NCBI GenBank assembly: GCA_013001935.1
Contig: JABDKZ010000236.1
Coordinates: 1-5,984 of the forward strand
Source: Maribacter sp.
Lineage (GTDB): Bacteria; Bacteroidota; Bacteroidia; Flavobacteriales; Flavobacteriaceae
Reading direction: 5' to 3'
DNA length: 5,984 bases
Position 1 is the stretch's first letter. Each line of letters begins with the position of its first letter. The notes below the pieces were generated by a model. It was given only the letters and a program-made list of their open reading frames with translations, did not search any database and was not told the origin of the DNA. The position numbers and the translations under genes are program-made. Of the stretch, positions 1 through 5,984 are shown piece after piece.

Positions 1-783
1 ATCATTACCCATAAAAAAGGATTGGAATTGAACGGGAAGAACCCGACCATACTTTATGGTTATGGAGGATTCAACATTAGTCTAACACCTTCTTTTAGTA
101 TCGGCAATGCCGTTTGGATGGAACAAGGCGGTATATACGCCGTTCCAAACTTACGAGGTCGTGGCGAATACGGTAAAAAATGGCACAACGCAGGTATAAA
201 GACAAAAAAACAAAATGTTTTTGATGACTTTATCGCAGCTGCCGAATACCTGATTGCCAACAAGTATACTTCCAAGGAGTATTTAGCCATTCGCGGAGGT
301 AGTAATGGCGGACTATTGGTCGGGGCCACAATGACCCAACGTCCTGATTTGATGAAGGTCGCCCTACCAGCTGTTGGGGTCTTGGACATGTTACGCTATC
401 ATACCTTTACGGCTGGTGCAGGATGGGCCTATGACTATGGTACTTCTGAGGAAAGCGAGGAAATGTTCAATTATCTGAAAGGGTATTCCCCGGTTCACAA
501 TGTTAGGCAAGGCTTTGAATATCCAGCTACTTTGGTTACCACAGGTGACCATGATGACAGGGTCGTCCCTGCCCATAGTTTTAAGTTCGCGGCAGAACTT
601 CAGGAAAAGCAAACAGGTACTAATCCTACCTTGATCCGAATTGAAACCAAAGCTGGTCATGGTGCTGGCACGCCAATAAGCAAAACCATTGAGCAATATG
701 CCGATATATTCGGTTTCACCTTTTTTAATATGGGATTTGAGGAGTTGCCCAATCAAGTCGTGTTAAAAGAATTCAAAGAATAA
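1..783 (+). CDS. Prolyl oligopeptidase family serine peptidase (S9A), C-terminal catalytic part, 5' truncated by window edge
   Basis: The frame is open from base 1, so this is the last 260 residues of a longer protein; the family is usually about 700 residues, so the beta-propeller domain and roughly 450 residues lie to the left. What is present is the alpha/beta-hydrolase domain. The nucleophile is Ser101 in RGGSNGG, the catalytic Asp is probably Asp185 in GDHDDRVVP (with the substrate-binding Arg just after it), and the catalytic His is His220 in KAGHGAG. The GWAYDYG stretch matches the region that holds the S1 proline-stacking Trp in characterised enzymes. The family cleaves short peptides after proline. 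Whether this one is cytoplasmic or exported cannot be judged without the N-terminus. The triad is intact, so it is expected to be active. The gene is closed by the hairpin at 815-842, so it is probably not cotranscribed with the next gene. Confidence 0.95.
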   Translation: MITHKKGLELNGKNPTILYGYGGFNISLTPSFSIGNAVWMEQGGIYAVPNLRGRGEYGKKWHNAGIKTKKQNVFDDFIAAAEYLIANKYTSKEYLAIRGGSNGGLLVGATMTQRPDLMKVALPAVGVLDMLRYHTFTAGAGWAYDYGTSEESEEMFNYLKGYSPVHNVRQGFEYPATLVTTGDHDDRVVPAHSFKFAAELQEKQTGTNPTLIRIETKAGHGAGTPISKTIEQYADIFGFTFFNMGFEELPNQVVLKEFKE

Positions 784-814
784 ATTTAGCTTGTATCAAT
801 AATTTAACATAAAG

Positions 815-842
815 TCCGTTTCTAATTGAAACGGATTTTTTT
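815..842 (+). terminator. Rho-independent terminator of the prolyl oligopeptidase gene
   Basis: A perfect 8-bp stem (TCCGTTTC / GAAACGGA) with a 5-base loop TAATT is followed directly by seven T residues. It begins 31 bases after the stop codon at 781-783. It separates the peptidase from the ABC ATPase gene, whose ATG lies only 23 bases downstream of the T run. Confidence 0.88.
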
Positions 843-865
843 GTCCGTAACAATACCCTCTTGCA

Positions 866-1852
866 ATGTTACATGTAGACCATGTTTTTTTTAACTATGA
901 TACCGTTCCCGTGCTTGAAGACATCAGTCTTAAGGTATCTAAAGGTGAGCATGTTTCCATTATTGGAGAAAGTGGATGTGGCAAAAGCACTTTGTTGAAA
1001 ATAATATATGGCTTATTACATGTTAACGATGGTGAAGTATATTGGGATGAAACCCAAATATTGGGCCCAAATTATAATCTAGTCCCGGGAGAACCTAACA
1101 TGAAATACCTTTCACAGGATTTTGATTTAATGCCTTTCACCCGGGTAGAGGAGAATGTAAGTGAATTCCTTTCCGTTTTTGAGCCTGAAAAACTAAAAGA
1201 ACGGACCCAGGAGTTATTGGAAATGATTGAAATGACCAATTTCGCCAAAGTAAAAGTAAAATATTTGAGTGGCGGGCAACAGCAACGAGTAGCACTTGCC
1301 CGTGTGCTTGCCGAACGCCCTGAGGTTCTCTTATTGGATGAACCGTTTAGCCATATCGATAATTTTAGGAAAAACAGTCTTAGAAGAAACCTATTCGGAT
1401 ATTTAAAAAAGAAAGGGGTCACGGTAATCACTGCAACTCACGATCATAATGACATGTTGCCTTTTGCCGATAATGTAGTTGTATTAAAGGACCATAAAAT
1501 TGTCGCTAAAAACACACCTAAGAATTTATATGAACACCCCAATGACCTTTACATTGCTTCGCTTTTTGGAGAGGCTAATAAAATCCCGATTAATATCGTA
1601 AAATCATATGCCGACACTAAAAGGCGCATTATTGTGTATGCCCATGAATTTAGGGTATCACAAAAATCAGGATTGGAAGTCATTGTAAAGCGTTCTTTTT
1701 ACAAAGGAGGTCATTATATGATAGAAGGTATTTATGAGGACCAAAAAATCCATTTCAATAATCCTTTCGCCTTAGAGCCTGAAAGAAAAGTGTTTTTGAA
1801 CGTTTCAATCGAGACTATAAACCAACGGTTGAATTTAAATAAAGATGAATAA
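866..1852 (+). CDS. ABC transporter ATP-binding protein, PotA/CysA-like (328 aa)
   Basis: A complete ABC-type nucleotide-binding domain occupies about residues 1-235. Walker A is GESGCGKST (34-42), the Q-loop glutamine is Gln84 in YLSQDFDLMPF, the signature is LSGGQ (134-138), Walker B is LLLDEP (155-160) with catalytic Glu159, and the switch His is His192 in THDHND. All catalytic residues are present. A C-terminal region of about 90 residues (about 240-328) has the place and size of the regulatory/TOBE-like extension in importer ATPases such as PotA, CysA or MalK, but I see no clear ligand motif in it. The linker resembles the 'LYEHPNDLYIASLFGEAN' stretch typical of that group. The protein should act at the inner face of the cytoplasmic membrane, powering a permease. 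No permease or binding protein is encoded in the window, so the substrate is unknown. The ATG at 866 starts right at the beginning of the domain (LHVDHVFFNY), which supports this start; no Shine-Dalgarno is visible. The 3' end overlaps arfB by 8 bases. Confidence 0.93.
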   Translation: MLHVDHVFFNYDTVPVLEDISLKVSKGEHVSIIGESGCGKSTLLKIIYGLLHVNDGEVYWDETQILGPNYNLVPGEPNMKYLSQDFDLMPFTRVEENVSEFLSVFEPEKLKERTQELLEMIEMTNFAKVKVKYLSGGQQQRVALARVLAERPEVLLLDEPFSHIDNFRKNSLRRNLFGYLKKKGVTVITATHDHNDMLPFADNVVVLKDHKIVAKNTPKNLYEHPNDLYIASLFGEANKIPINIVKSYADTKRRIIVYAHEFRVSQKSGLEVIVKRSFYKGGHYMIEGIYEDQKIHFNNPFALEPERKVFLNVSIETINQRLNLNKDE

Positions 1853-2249
1853 AAAGGGTCTCCTTCAAGAAATTAAGCTGAAAGCGGTCCGAAGCAGCGG
1901 GCCGGGAGGTCAGCATGTAAACAAGGTTTCTACTAAAGTTGAATTGACCTTTGATGTAGAAAATTCAAAGGCATTATCGTTGACGGAAAAAGAACGCCTA
2001 TACGATAAACTTGCGAATAGGCTTACCAAGGACCATGTTTTGATATTACATTCCGATGAAAGTCGAAGTCAACATAAAAACAAAGAATTTAGTATCAAAC
2101 GTTTTTTGGACTTAATTGAATTTGGACTTGCGGTTCCTAAAAAAAGAAGGAAAACAAAGCCTACAAGGTCGTCTGTTGAAAAAAGATTGCAATCGAAGAA
2201 AAAAGATGCTCTAAAAAAAGCAAAACGAAGACCTCCTAGTTTGGATTAA
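1845..2249 (+). CDS. arfB: ArfB (YaeJ-type) alternative ribosome-rescue peptidyl-tRNA hydrolase
   Basis: This 134-residue protein has the GGQ catalytic motif of class-I release factors (residues 21-23, in SSGPGGQHVNKVSTKVEL). It lacks the codon-recognition domain of RF1/RF2, and its length is close to E. coli ArfB (140 residues). The C-terminus (about 99-130) is a lysine/arginine-rich tail in which KPTRSSVEKRLQSK aligns well with the ArfB tail pattern PTRxSxExRLxSK. In characterised ArfB this tail inserts into the empty mRNA channel of ribosomes stalled without a stop codon, and the GGQ loop hydrolyses the peptidyl-tRNA. The ATG overlaps the last codons of the ABC ATPase gene in another frame, so the two are very likely cotranscribed and may be translationally coupled. 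The stop codon lies 5 bases from the stop of the convergent Gre-like gene. Confidence 0.94.
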   Translation: MNKKGLLQEIKLKAVRSSGPGGQHVNKVSTKVELTFDVENSKALSLTEKERLYDKLANRLTKDHVLILHSDESRSQHKNKEFSIKRFLDLIEFGLAVPKKRRKTKPTRSSVEKRLQSKKKDALKKAKRRPPSLD

Positions 2250-2254
2250 TGCCA

Positions 2255-2713
2255 TTACTCAATCGCTTCAATTTTTAGAACATTACCGTTAAATGCAATG
2301 GTATCACCCACGGTTTTGCCCAGAAGCATAATGCCAATGGGCGTGTTCAGGGAAATGCAATAATTTAAACCATCTTCCGCTTTTAGCTCCCCTGCAGAGA
2401 TTGCAAGAAAATAATTGGCCCCAGATGTCATTACTAGACTGCCTAAAGCCGCTACGGTTTTTTTGGATGAAATATCTATTTTTTGCATCACACGATTCAA
2501 ATCTTGGACTTCGGCCAATTGCTGCCCTAACTTTTCCCTTTCCAATTGTAGCATTGCCCTACCTGTTTCATGCTTATCACCAGCACTACTTTTTGTCTCT
2601 GAATCCAAGGCCGATTTAAGTTCCGATATTTGGGATTGGATACGCGCTGATCTTTCGTCAATAAACCCATGACAAAACTCATATAAGGTCTTTTTAAGGT
2701 CTTTTTTACTCAT
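2255..2713 (-). CDS. GreA/GreB-family transcription elongation factor-like protein (152 aa)
   Basis: Residues about 10-80 are charged and heptad-like, consistent with the N-terminal coiled-coil finger of Gre factors. The end (about 123-152) has the Gre C-terminal signature TPIGIMLLGKTVGD, which corresponds to SPIGRALLGKxVGD of GreA and docks on RNA polymerase. At the fingertip, GDKHET places Asp46 and Glu49 with the same D-x-x-E spacing as the Mg2+-coordinating acidic pair of GreA (DLSE) and GreB (DRSE), so transcript-cleavage activity is plausible. The downstream NAEY-type residues of GreA are replaced (TGRAM), and overall similarity to canonical GreA looks low, so it is more likely a lineage-specific Gre homologue than the housekeeping GreA. 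Anti-cleavage or other secondary-channel roles cannot be excluded. It reads in the same direction as the lipoprotein gene, 58 bases downstream of it, and may be partly cotranscribed with it. Confidence 0.83.
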   Translation of the reverse strand: MSKKDLKKTLYEFCHGFIDERSARIQSQISELKSALDSETKSSAGDKHETGRAMLQLEREKLGQQLAEVQDLNRVMQKIDISSKKTVAALGSLVMTSGANYFLAISAGELKAEDGLNYCISLNTPIGIMLLGKTVGDTIAFNGNVLKIEAIE

Positions 2714-2724
2714 TCGGTAAAGAT

Positions 2725-2748
2725 GGCCTACAAGTATAAATGTAGGTC
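2725..2748. repeat. Short inverted repeat ahead of the Gre-like gene
   Basis: The arms CCTACA (2727-2732) and TGTAGG (2741-2746) are perfect complements with an 8-base AT-rich spacer; the flanking GG/TC pairs only partly. It lies 11 bases upstream of the Gre-like ATG on the minus strand. There is no T run after it on that strand, so it is not an ordinary intrinsic terminator. The spacer reads TTTATACT on the minus strand, so with the next bases TATACTTG appears, one base from the Bacteroidota -7 box TAnnTTTG, but no convincing upstream box accompanies it. It could be a leader hairpin, an operator or chance. Confidence 0.4.
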
Positions 2749-2771
2749 GAAATAGCTTTGGGTCGTTTTCC

Positions 2772-3416
2772 TTAGTCTTCGAAATGGTATAAATCTGCTA
2801 GTCTGTATACCAGATAATTGATCATATTATCCTCTGTACTCCCATTTTGATACATTTTATAGACTTCATTCTTGTTTTCAGCTTTAAAAAAATCCAAATC
2901 ATTTGATCTGAAGTCGCTAAAAATGTTCCATGATTTAAGCCCCTCTAACATGGCCTTATGTGCCTGGTATCTTCGCACTACCGTTTCGTACTCCTTTTTG
3001 AAGGCGTGGTCCTTTTTTAAGCCGGTATCCTGTTGCATTTTGTTCCATTGATCATATTCTACCTTCAGACGTTCATCGGCATTCTCTGCTTCTGAAATAA
3101 TCTTAAAATAAGCCCTTGTCACTAAAGAATTAAAACGACTATCAAAAAGTGCCGCCATATCTATATTTGTGGTAAACTGGTCTTCCGCAATACCGGTATC
3201 CATATTTGCGGCATAATACTCAGCATCCCTGGTTTGGATTTCAGAGTTGTTTGTCAGCAGGGAATTTTTCCATGCTTCTGATTTTATAATCTCCTTCCAC
3301 ACCCGGGCATATTCGCGCTGATATTTTGATTTAGACACTGAACAGCTTACCAAGCCTACTAAAAAAAATAGGAAACAGGTCGCTATTAAACAGGAATAAA
3401 CTACTTTTTTAACCAT
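2772..3416 (-). CDS. Unrecognised lipoprotein (214 aa)
   Basis: The N-terminus is a type-II signal peptide: MVKK, a hydrophobic stretch of about 18 residues, then the lipobox LVSC with the lipidated Cys at residue 25. The mature protein therefore should be anchored in a membrane facing the periplasm or the cell surface. After the Cys come SVSKSK; there is no acidic cluster of the type that directs flavobacterial lipoproteins to the surface, which argues weakly for a periplasm-facing location. The mature part (about 190 residues) is charged, mostly helical in character, rich in Tyr, Asn, Lys and Glu, and has no further membrane segment. I recognise no domain or catalytic motif. The start is well supported because the signal peptide begins at this ATG. 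It is followed on the same strand by the Gre-like gene after 58 bases, and preceded by a 167-base intergenic region that holds symmetrical elements. Confidence 0.85.
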   Translation of the reverse strand: MVKKVVYSCLIATCFLFFLVGLVSCSVSKSKYQREYARVWKEIIKSEAWKNSLLTNNSEIQTRDAEYYAANMDTGIAEDQFTTNIDMAALFDSRFNSLVTRAYFKIISEAENADERLKVEYDQWNKMQQDTGLKKDHAFKKEYETVVRRYQAHKAMLEGLKSWNIFSDFRSNDLDFFKAENKNEVYKMYQNGSTEDNMINYLVYRLADLYHFED

Positions 3417-3430
3417 AAAAATCTACTTAA

Positions 3431-3461
3431 AACCCATAGTATCCATATCATTATATGGGTT
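3431..3461. repeat. Inverted repeat upstream of the lipoprotein gene
   Basis: The arms AACCCATA (3431-3438) and TATGGGTT (3454-3461) are perfect 8-bp complements separated by 15 bases. The element ends 14 bases before the lipoprotein ATG on the minus strand, so it would be either in the 5' leader of its mRNA or over its promoter. There is no T run, so it is not a terminator. A transcription-factor site or an RNA hairpin are the two readings; neither can be decided here. Confidence 0.45.
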
Positions 3462-3482
3462 GACCCTGATATTGAATTCAAT
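3450..3482 (-). promoter_or_regulatory. Possible promoter region of the lipoprotein gene, with a 12-bp palindrome
   Basis: On the minus strand TTGAAT (3476-3481) and TATAAT (3450-3455) lie 20 bases apart, with TATAAT 33 bases from the lipoprotein ATG. The spacing is long for a classical sigma-70 promoter, and the second box does not match the Bacteroidota -7 consensus TAnnTTTG well. The upstream box falls within a perfect 12-bp palindrome ATTGAATTCAAT (3471-3482), which might be an operator. AT-rich sequence makes such matches common, so this is tentative. Confidence 0.22.
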
Positions 3483-3555
3483 TAAGTCCAAAATAATCAA
3501 AAAATGGGGCCGGTATTAAGCGTTGGGGAAGTGCGCTTTCTTATACAAGTAGCAA

Positions 3556-3588
3556 GATAAAAAGAAAATAAACAATGTAGCAACTACA
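3556..3588 (-). terminator. Weak candidate terminator of the FAD oxidoreductase gene
   Basis: On the minus strand a TGTAG / CTACA stem with a 3-base loop overlaps the stop codon (3584-3586) and is followed by about 20 bases that are mostly T with a few interruptions. The stem is only 5 bp and the T run is broken, so termination here would be inefficient and the call is tentative. Confidence 0.25.
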
Positions 3589-4702
3589 AAGATGAAAGTT
3601 CTGCCAGTTCATTGCCAACATGGCTCCCGATAGCTACTCCCATGCCTCCTAAGCGAACACCACAAAAAACATGGTTGGAAAGTTGTTTTACAATCGGTTT
3701 TTTCTCCCTGCCAACTCCCATAATACCGCTCCACTTATGTTCTATCTCAAAGGAGGTATTTGGAAGAATAGTTTCCTTCAACATTTTTTTCAATTGGCTC
3801 TGAATAAGCTGCGTCTCACCGTGCTCATAGGTTTGTTCGCTTTTAAAATCAAGATTGCGACCTCCCCCAAATAGAATTCGATTATCAATATTTCTAAAAT
3901 AATAATAACCTTCATCTAAATGAAAAGTACCCTTTATTTGTAATTTGGGTATGGGTTTGGTGATTACAACCTGCGCTCGGGCAGGGTGCACTTTTTCGCC
4001 AATTAATTGAGAAGCAAAGCCATTGGTGGCAATTAGCAATTTTCTTGTGCTAAACTCAAAGGCACTGGTTTTAACGCTAACCGAATTTTCGATCTCCTGA
4101 AATTCCTCAACAGCAATTGCATTCAAGATTCGAATACCCTTATTCCTACACATTTGCAAAAGGGCAGACATCATCTTTCCAGTATCAATCTGGGCCTCTA
4201 ACGTATGGGTTATATACTGCTCTTTTATGTTCTTAAATTGAAAAGAGTTGCCCTGAGGTTTAAAGGCATCGGAATTAAAAATTTGTCTAAATAGCTTATT
4301 GACCCTGTCAAGGTTATTTAAACAATTGTTATATAGCGTTTCCTTGGATTCTAGAAAAAGTTCATGGCCACCATGTTGTTGATAATCAATAGCATCATCC
4401 CCCAAGGTTTTACGCAGTAAATGGATGCCTTCCCACCTTTTTCTTGTCAATTGAACTACTTCTTCCTCAGTATGGTTATTTAAGTCTGCCAGTACTTCCG
4501 AAATACTTCCAAAGCATGCGAATCCTGCGTTCTTGGTACTTGCCCCTTGCGGTAAAACTCCTTTTTCCAGAACCAATATTTTGGCATGAGGGTATTTTTT
4601 ATTTAAAGCCAATGCGCAATTTAAGCCAACGATACCACTACCAACAACCGTATAATCAATATTGGATAACCAAGTCTTATATTCCCAATAACTTAAATTC
4701 AT
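3584..4702 (-). CDS. FAD-dependent oxidoreductase, DAO (glycine/D-amino acid oxidase-like) family (372 aa)
   Basis: The dinucleotide-binding fold starts near the N-terminus: GSGIVG (residues 21-26) is the GxGxxG motif for the FAD pyrophosphate, and Glu46 at the end of the second strand (ILVLEKG) is placed to bind the adenosine ribose. ASTKNAGFACFGS (54-66) matches the segment that contacts FAD in the DAO family. A second nucleotide-fold segment LLIATNGFAS precedes the middle substrate domain, and the C-terminal VRLGGMGVAIGSHVG returns to the FAD, as in glycine oxidase and sarcosine oxidase. Length is normal for the family and no break is seen. The substrate, probably an amine or amino acid, cannot be inferred. 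There is no signal peptide, so it should be cytoplasmic. It lies 43 bases downstream of accC in the same direction, but that gap is largely filled by the accC terminator. The ATG is preceded by AAAAT and no Shine-Dalgarno. Confidence 0.9.
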   Translation of the reverse strand: MNLSYWEYKTWLSNIDYTVVGSGIVGLNCALALNKKYPHAKILVLEKGVLPQGASTKNAGFACFGSISEVLADLNNHTEEEVVQLTRKRWEGIHLLRKTLGDDAIDYQQHGGHELFLESKETLYNNCLNNLDRVNKLFRQIFNSDAFKPQGNSFQFKNIKEQYITHTLEAQIDTGKMMSALLQMCRNKGIRILNAIAVEEFQEIENSVSVKTSAFEFSTRKLLIATNGFASQLIGEKVHPARAQVVITKPIPKLQIKGTFHLDEGYYYFRNIDNRILFGGGRNLDFKSEQTYEHGETQLIQSQLKKMLKETILPNTSFEIEHKWSGIMGVGREKKPIVKQLSNHVFCGVRLGGMGVAIGSHVGNELAELSSL

Positions 4703-4712
4703 ATTTTAAGAT

Positions 4713-4738
4713 AAAAAAACTCCGGCAAATGCCGGAGT
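4713..4738 (-). terminator. Rho-independent terminator of accC
   Basis: Reading on the minus strand, an 8-bp GC-rich stem (ACTCCGGC / GCCGGAGT) closes a 4-base loop ATTT and is followed by seven T residues. It begins 7 bases after the accC stop codon. It is the strongest terminator in the window and lies between accC and the FAD oxidoreductase gene, whose ATG is 11 bases beyond the T run. Confidence 0.9.
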
Positions 4739-4745
4739 GTTATTT

Positions 4746-5984
4746 TTATTCTTCTGGTTCTGGCTCCATTTCAAAATCTTCCATAAACTTGGTCGTATAA
4801 TTCCCTGCCAGGTAATCTGGATGTACCATTAACTGCCTATGAAAAGGAATAGTTGTTTTTATTCCTTCAATCACAAATTCATCTAACGCACGCTTCATTT
4901 TATTTATAGCTTCTTCACGGGTCTGTGCGGTTGTTATCAACTTGGCGATCATAGAGTCGTAATTCGGTGGAATTGTATAGCCACTATAAACATGGGTGTC
5001 CATTCTTACCCCATGACCGCCTGGGGTATGCAATGTGGTTATTCTGCCCGGCGACGGTCTAAAGTCATTAAAGGGATCTTCGGCATTGATCCTACATTCG
5101 ATTGAATGAAGCTTTGGCACATAGTTTTTTCCAGAGATAGGCACCCCTCCCGCAACTAAAATTTGTTCCCTGATCAGGTCATAGTCCACAACCTGTTCAG
5201 TAATCGGGTGCTCTACTTGAATACGCGTATTCATTTCCATAAAATAGAAATTGCGGTGCTTGTCAACAAGAAATTCTATGGTACCAGCACCTTCATACTT
5301 AATGTACTCTGCCGCTTTTACAGCTGCATTCCCCATATCGTCACGAAGCTTATCGGTCATAAAGGGAGAAGGTGTTTCTTCGGTCAATTTTTGGTGTCTT
5401 CGTTGTATAGAACAATCCCGTTCAGAAAGGTGACAAGCCTTCCCGTATTGATCACCGACAATTTGAATTTCGATATGGCGGGGTTCTTCGATCAATTTTT
5501 CCATATACATGGCCCCATTACCGAAAGCAGCGGTCGCTTCCTGAACGGCGCTTTCAAAAAGTGGTTTCATCTCTTCTTCCTTCCATACGGCACGCATACC
5601 TTTACCGCCACCACCAGCCGTCGCTTTTATCATAACGGGGTAGCCCATTTTTTTGGCTACCTTCAAGGCTTCGGCAACATCTTTCAATAAGCCATCTGAA
5701 CCAGGAACAATCGGCACCCCAGCTTTCTTCATGGTTTCTTTTGCTGAGGCTTTATCGCCCATCCGGTCTATATGTTCCCCTGAAGCACCAATGAACTTTA
5801 TTTCATGCGCAGCGCATATTTTTGAAAATTTTGAATTTTCAGATAGAAAACCATAACCTGGATGAATGGCATCTGCATTCGTTATCTCTGCAGCAGCAAT
5901 GATATTTGGAATCTTGAGGTAAGATTCATTACTTGGTGCAGGACCTATACAAACGGCTTCATCAGCAAACCTAACATGTAAGCT
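4746..5984 (-). CDS. accC: Acetyl-CoA carboxylase, biotin carboxylase subunit, N-terminus beyond the window
   Basis: The frame is open to the right edge (first visible codons [15 protein letters not shown]), giving 412 residues; with the roughly 38 missing ones the protein would be about 450, the usual length of AccC. It carries the ATP-grasp fold: MGDKASAK (from visible residue 75), [12 protein letters not shown] with the glycine-rich ATP loop (about 119-130), [19 protein letters not shown] (about 191-203), and [11 protein letters not shown] (about 250-260), which holds the catalytic Arg equivalent to E. coli Arg292. ECRINAEDP and the NYDSMIAKL segment of the C-terminal domain follow. The enzyme carboxylates biotin on the carrier protein AccB using ATP and bicarbonate, the first step towards malonyl-CoA for fatty-acid synthesis. 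In flavobacteria accB usually lies immediately upstream, which here would be to the right of the window. The protein ends in an acidic tail (EMEPEPEE). A methionine at 5762 is internal, since conserved sequence continues upstream of it. Propionyl-CoA or pyruvate carboxylase homologues are less likely, as the chain ends right after the carboxylase domain. Confidence 0.95.
   Translation of the reverse strand, partial: SLHVRFADEAVCIGPAPSNESYLKIPNIIAAAEITNADAIHPGYGFLSENSKFSKICAAHEIKFIGASGEHIDRMGDKASAKETMKKAGVPIVPGSDGLLKDVAEALKVAKKMGYPVMIKATAGGGGKGMRAVWKEEEMKPLFESAVQEATAAFGNGAMYMEKLIEEPRHIEIQIVGDQYGKACHLSERDCSIQRRHQKLTEETPSPFMTDKLRDDMGNAAVKAAEYIKYEGAGTIEFLVDKHRNFYFMEMNTRIQVEHPITEQVVDYDLIREQILVAGGVPISGKNYVPKLHSIECRINAEDPFNDFRPSPGRITTLHTPGGHGVRMDTHVYSGYTIPPNYDSMIAKLITTAQTREEAINKMKRALDEFVIEGIKTTIPFHRQLMVHPDYLAGNYTTKFMEDFEMEPEPEE

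Larger units (their letters stand above)
3417..3583. other. Intergenic region between oxidoreductase and lipoprotein genes
   Basis: This 167-base stretch holds no credible open reading frame. Besides the inverted repeat and palindrome near the lipoprotein gene it contains a weak hairpin with 5-bp arms AAGCG/CGCTT (3518-3538) and an A-rich segment (3556-3575) that reads as U-rich RNA just after the oxidoreductase stop codon. It probably contains the end of one transcript and the start of the next. Confidence 0.6.

Noticed and set aside
811..865. A promoter for the ABC ATPase gene in the 23 bases between the terminator and the ATG
   Set aside because: No TAnnTTTG-type -7 box with a TTTG-type upstream box at proper spacing could be made out; any promoter must overlap the terminator or the peptidase 3' end, and I cannot place it.
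1703..1720. A strong Shine-Dalgarno-like AAAGGAGG followed by ATG at 1718, suggesting an internal start within the ABC ATPase gene
   Set aside because: The ATG is in frame with the ATPase (Met285) and the purines simply encode Lys-Gly-Gly. The genes in this window do not use Shine-Dalgarno sequences, and a product starting here would be only 44 residues.
3518..3538. Hairpin AAGCG/CGCTT as a terminator or small RNA
   Set aside because: The arms are 5 bp with an 11-base loop and no T run directly after it on either strand, which is within chance expectation.
3749..3756. AAAGGAGG on the + strand inside the oxidoreductase gene
   Set aside because: It is on the opposite strand to a real gene and no credible coding frame follows it.
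4444..4800. Open frame of 118 codons on the + strand spanning the oxidoreductase start and the accC end
   Set aside because: It runs through the accC terminator hairpin and lies opposite two well-supported genes; the translation is low in complexity of known type and shows no motif.
5653..5856. Open frame on the + strand opposite accC, and other + strand frames between 5163 and 5690
   Set aside because: They lie opposite a gene with unmistakable conserved AccC protein sequence; the antisense translations show no domain features and look like shadows.
1..5984. CRISPR array, insertion sequence, prophage, tRNA or rRNA gene, defence or biosynthetic cluster
   Set aside because: No regularly spaced direct repeats, transposase or integrase motifs, cloverleaf or rRNA-like sequence were seen; every long gene belongs to a housekeeping-type family except the lipoprotein.

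Overview
The window looks like ordinary chromosomal DNA from a member of the Bacteroidota, most likely a marine-type Flavobacteriaceae. The evidence is AT-rich sequence, start codons with A/T-rich leaders and no Shine-Dalgarno sequence, and proteins resembling flavobacterial versions of each family. This assignment is inference from sequence character; no search was run.

Layout, left to right. (1) Bases 1-783 (+) hold the C-terminal catalytic half of a prolyl oligopeptidase, followed by a strong intrinsic terminator at 815-842. (2) Bases 866-2249 (+) form a two-gene unit: an ABC transporter ATPase overlapping by 8 bases with the ribosome-rescue peptidyl-tRNA hydrolase arfB. (3) Running the other way and ending only 5 bases from arfB is a Gre-like transcription elongation factor (2255-2713, -). 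Upstream of it on the same strand is an unrecognised lipoprotein (2772-3416, -). (4) A 167-base intergenic stretch (3417-3583) carries a 23-base-spaced inverted repeat and a 12-base palindrome but no gene. (5) Bases 3584-4702 (-) encode a DAO-type FAD-dependent oxidoreductase. (6) Bases 4746-5984 (-) encode the biotin carboxylase subunit of acetyl-CoA carboxylase (accC). Its first ~38 codons lie beyond the window, and it ends in a clear intrinsic terminator at 4713-4738.

The genes are mostly housekeeping: peptide breakdown, transport ATPase, ribosome rescue, transcript-elongation rescue, fatty-acid synthesis. No mobile element, CRISPR array, tRNA or rRNA gene, defence island or biosynthetic cluster is visible. 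I found no convincing new system. The points worth a second look are modest: an ABC ATPase without a permease that is translationally overlapped with arfB, the tight arfB/Gre-like convergence, the symmetrical elements before the lipoprotein, and the lack of promoter space before the oxidoreductase.
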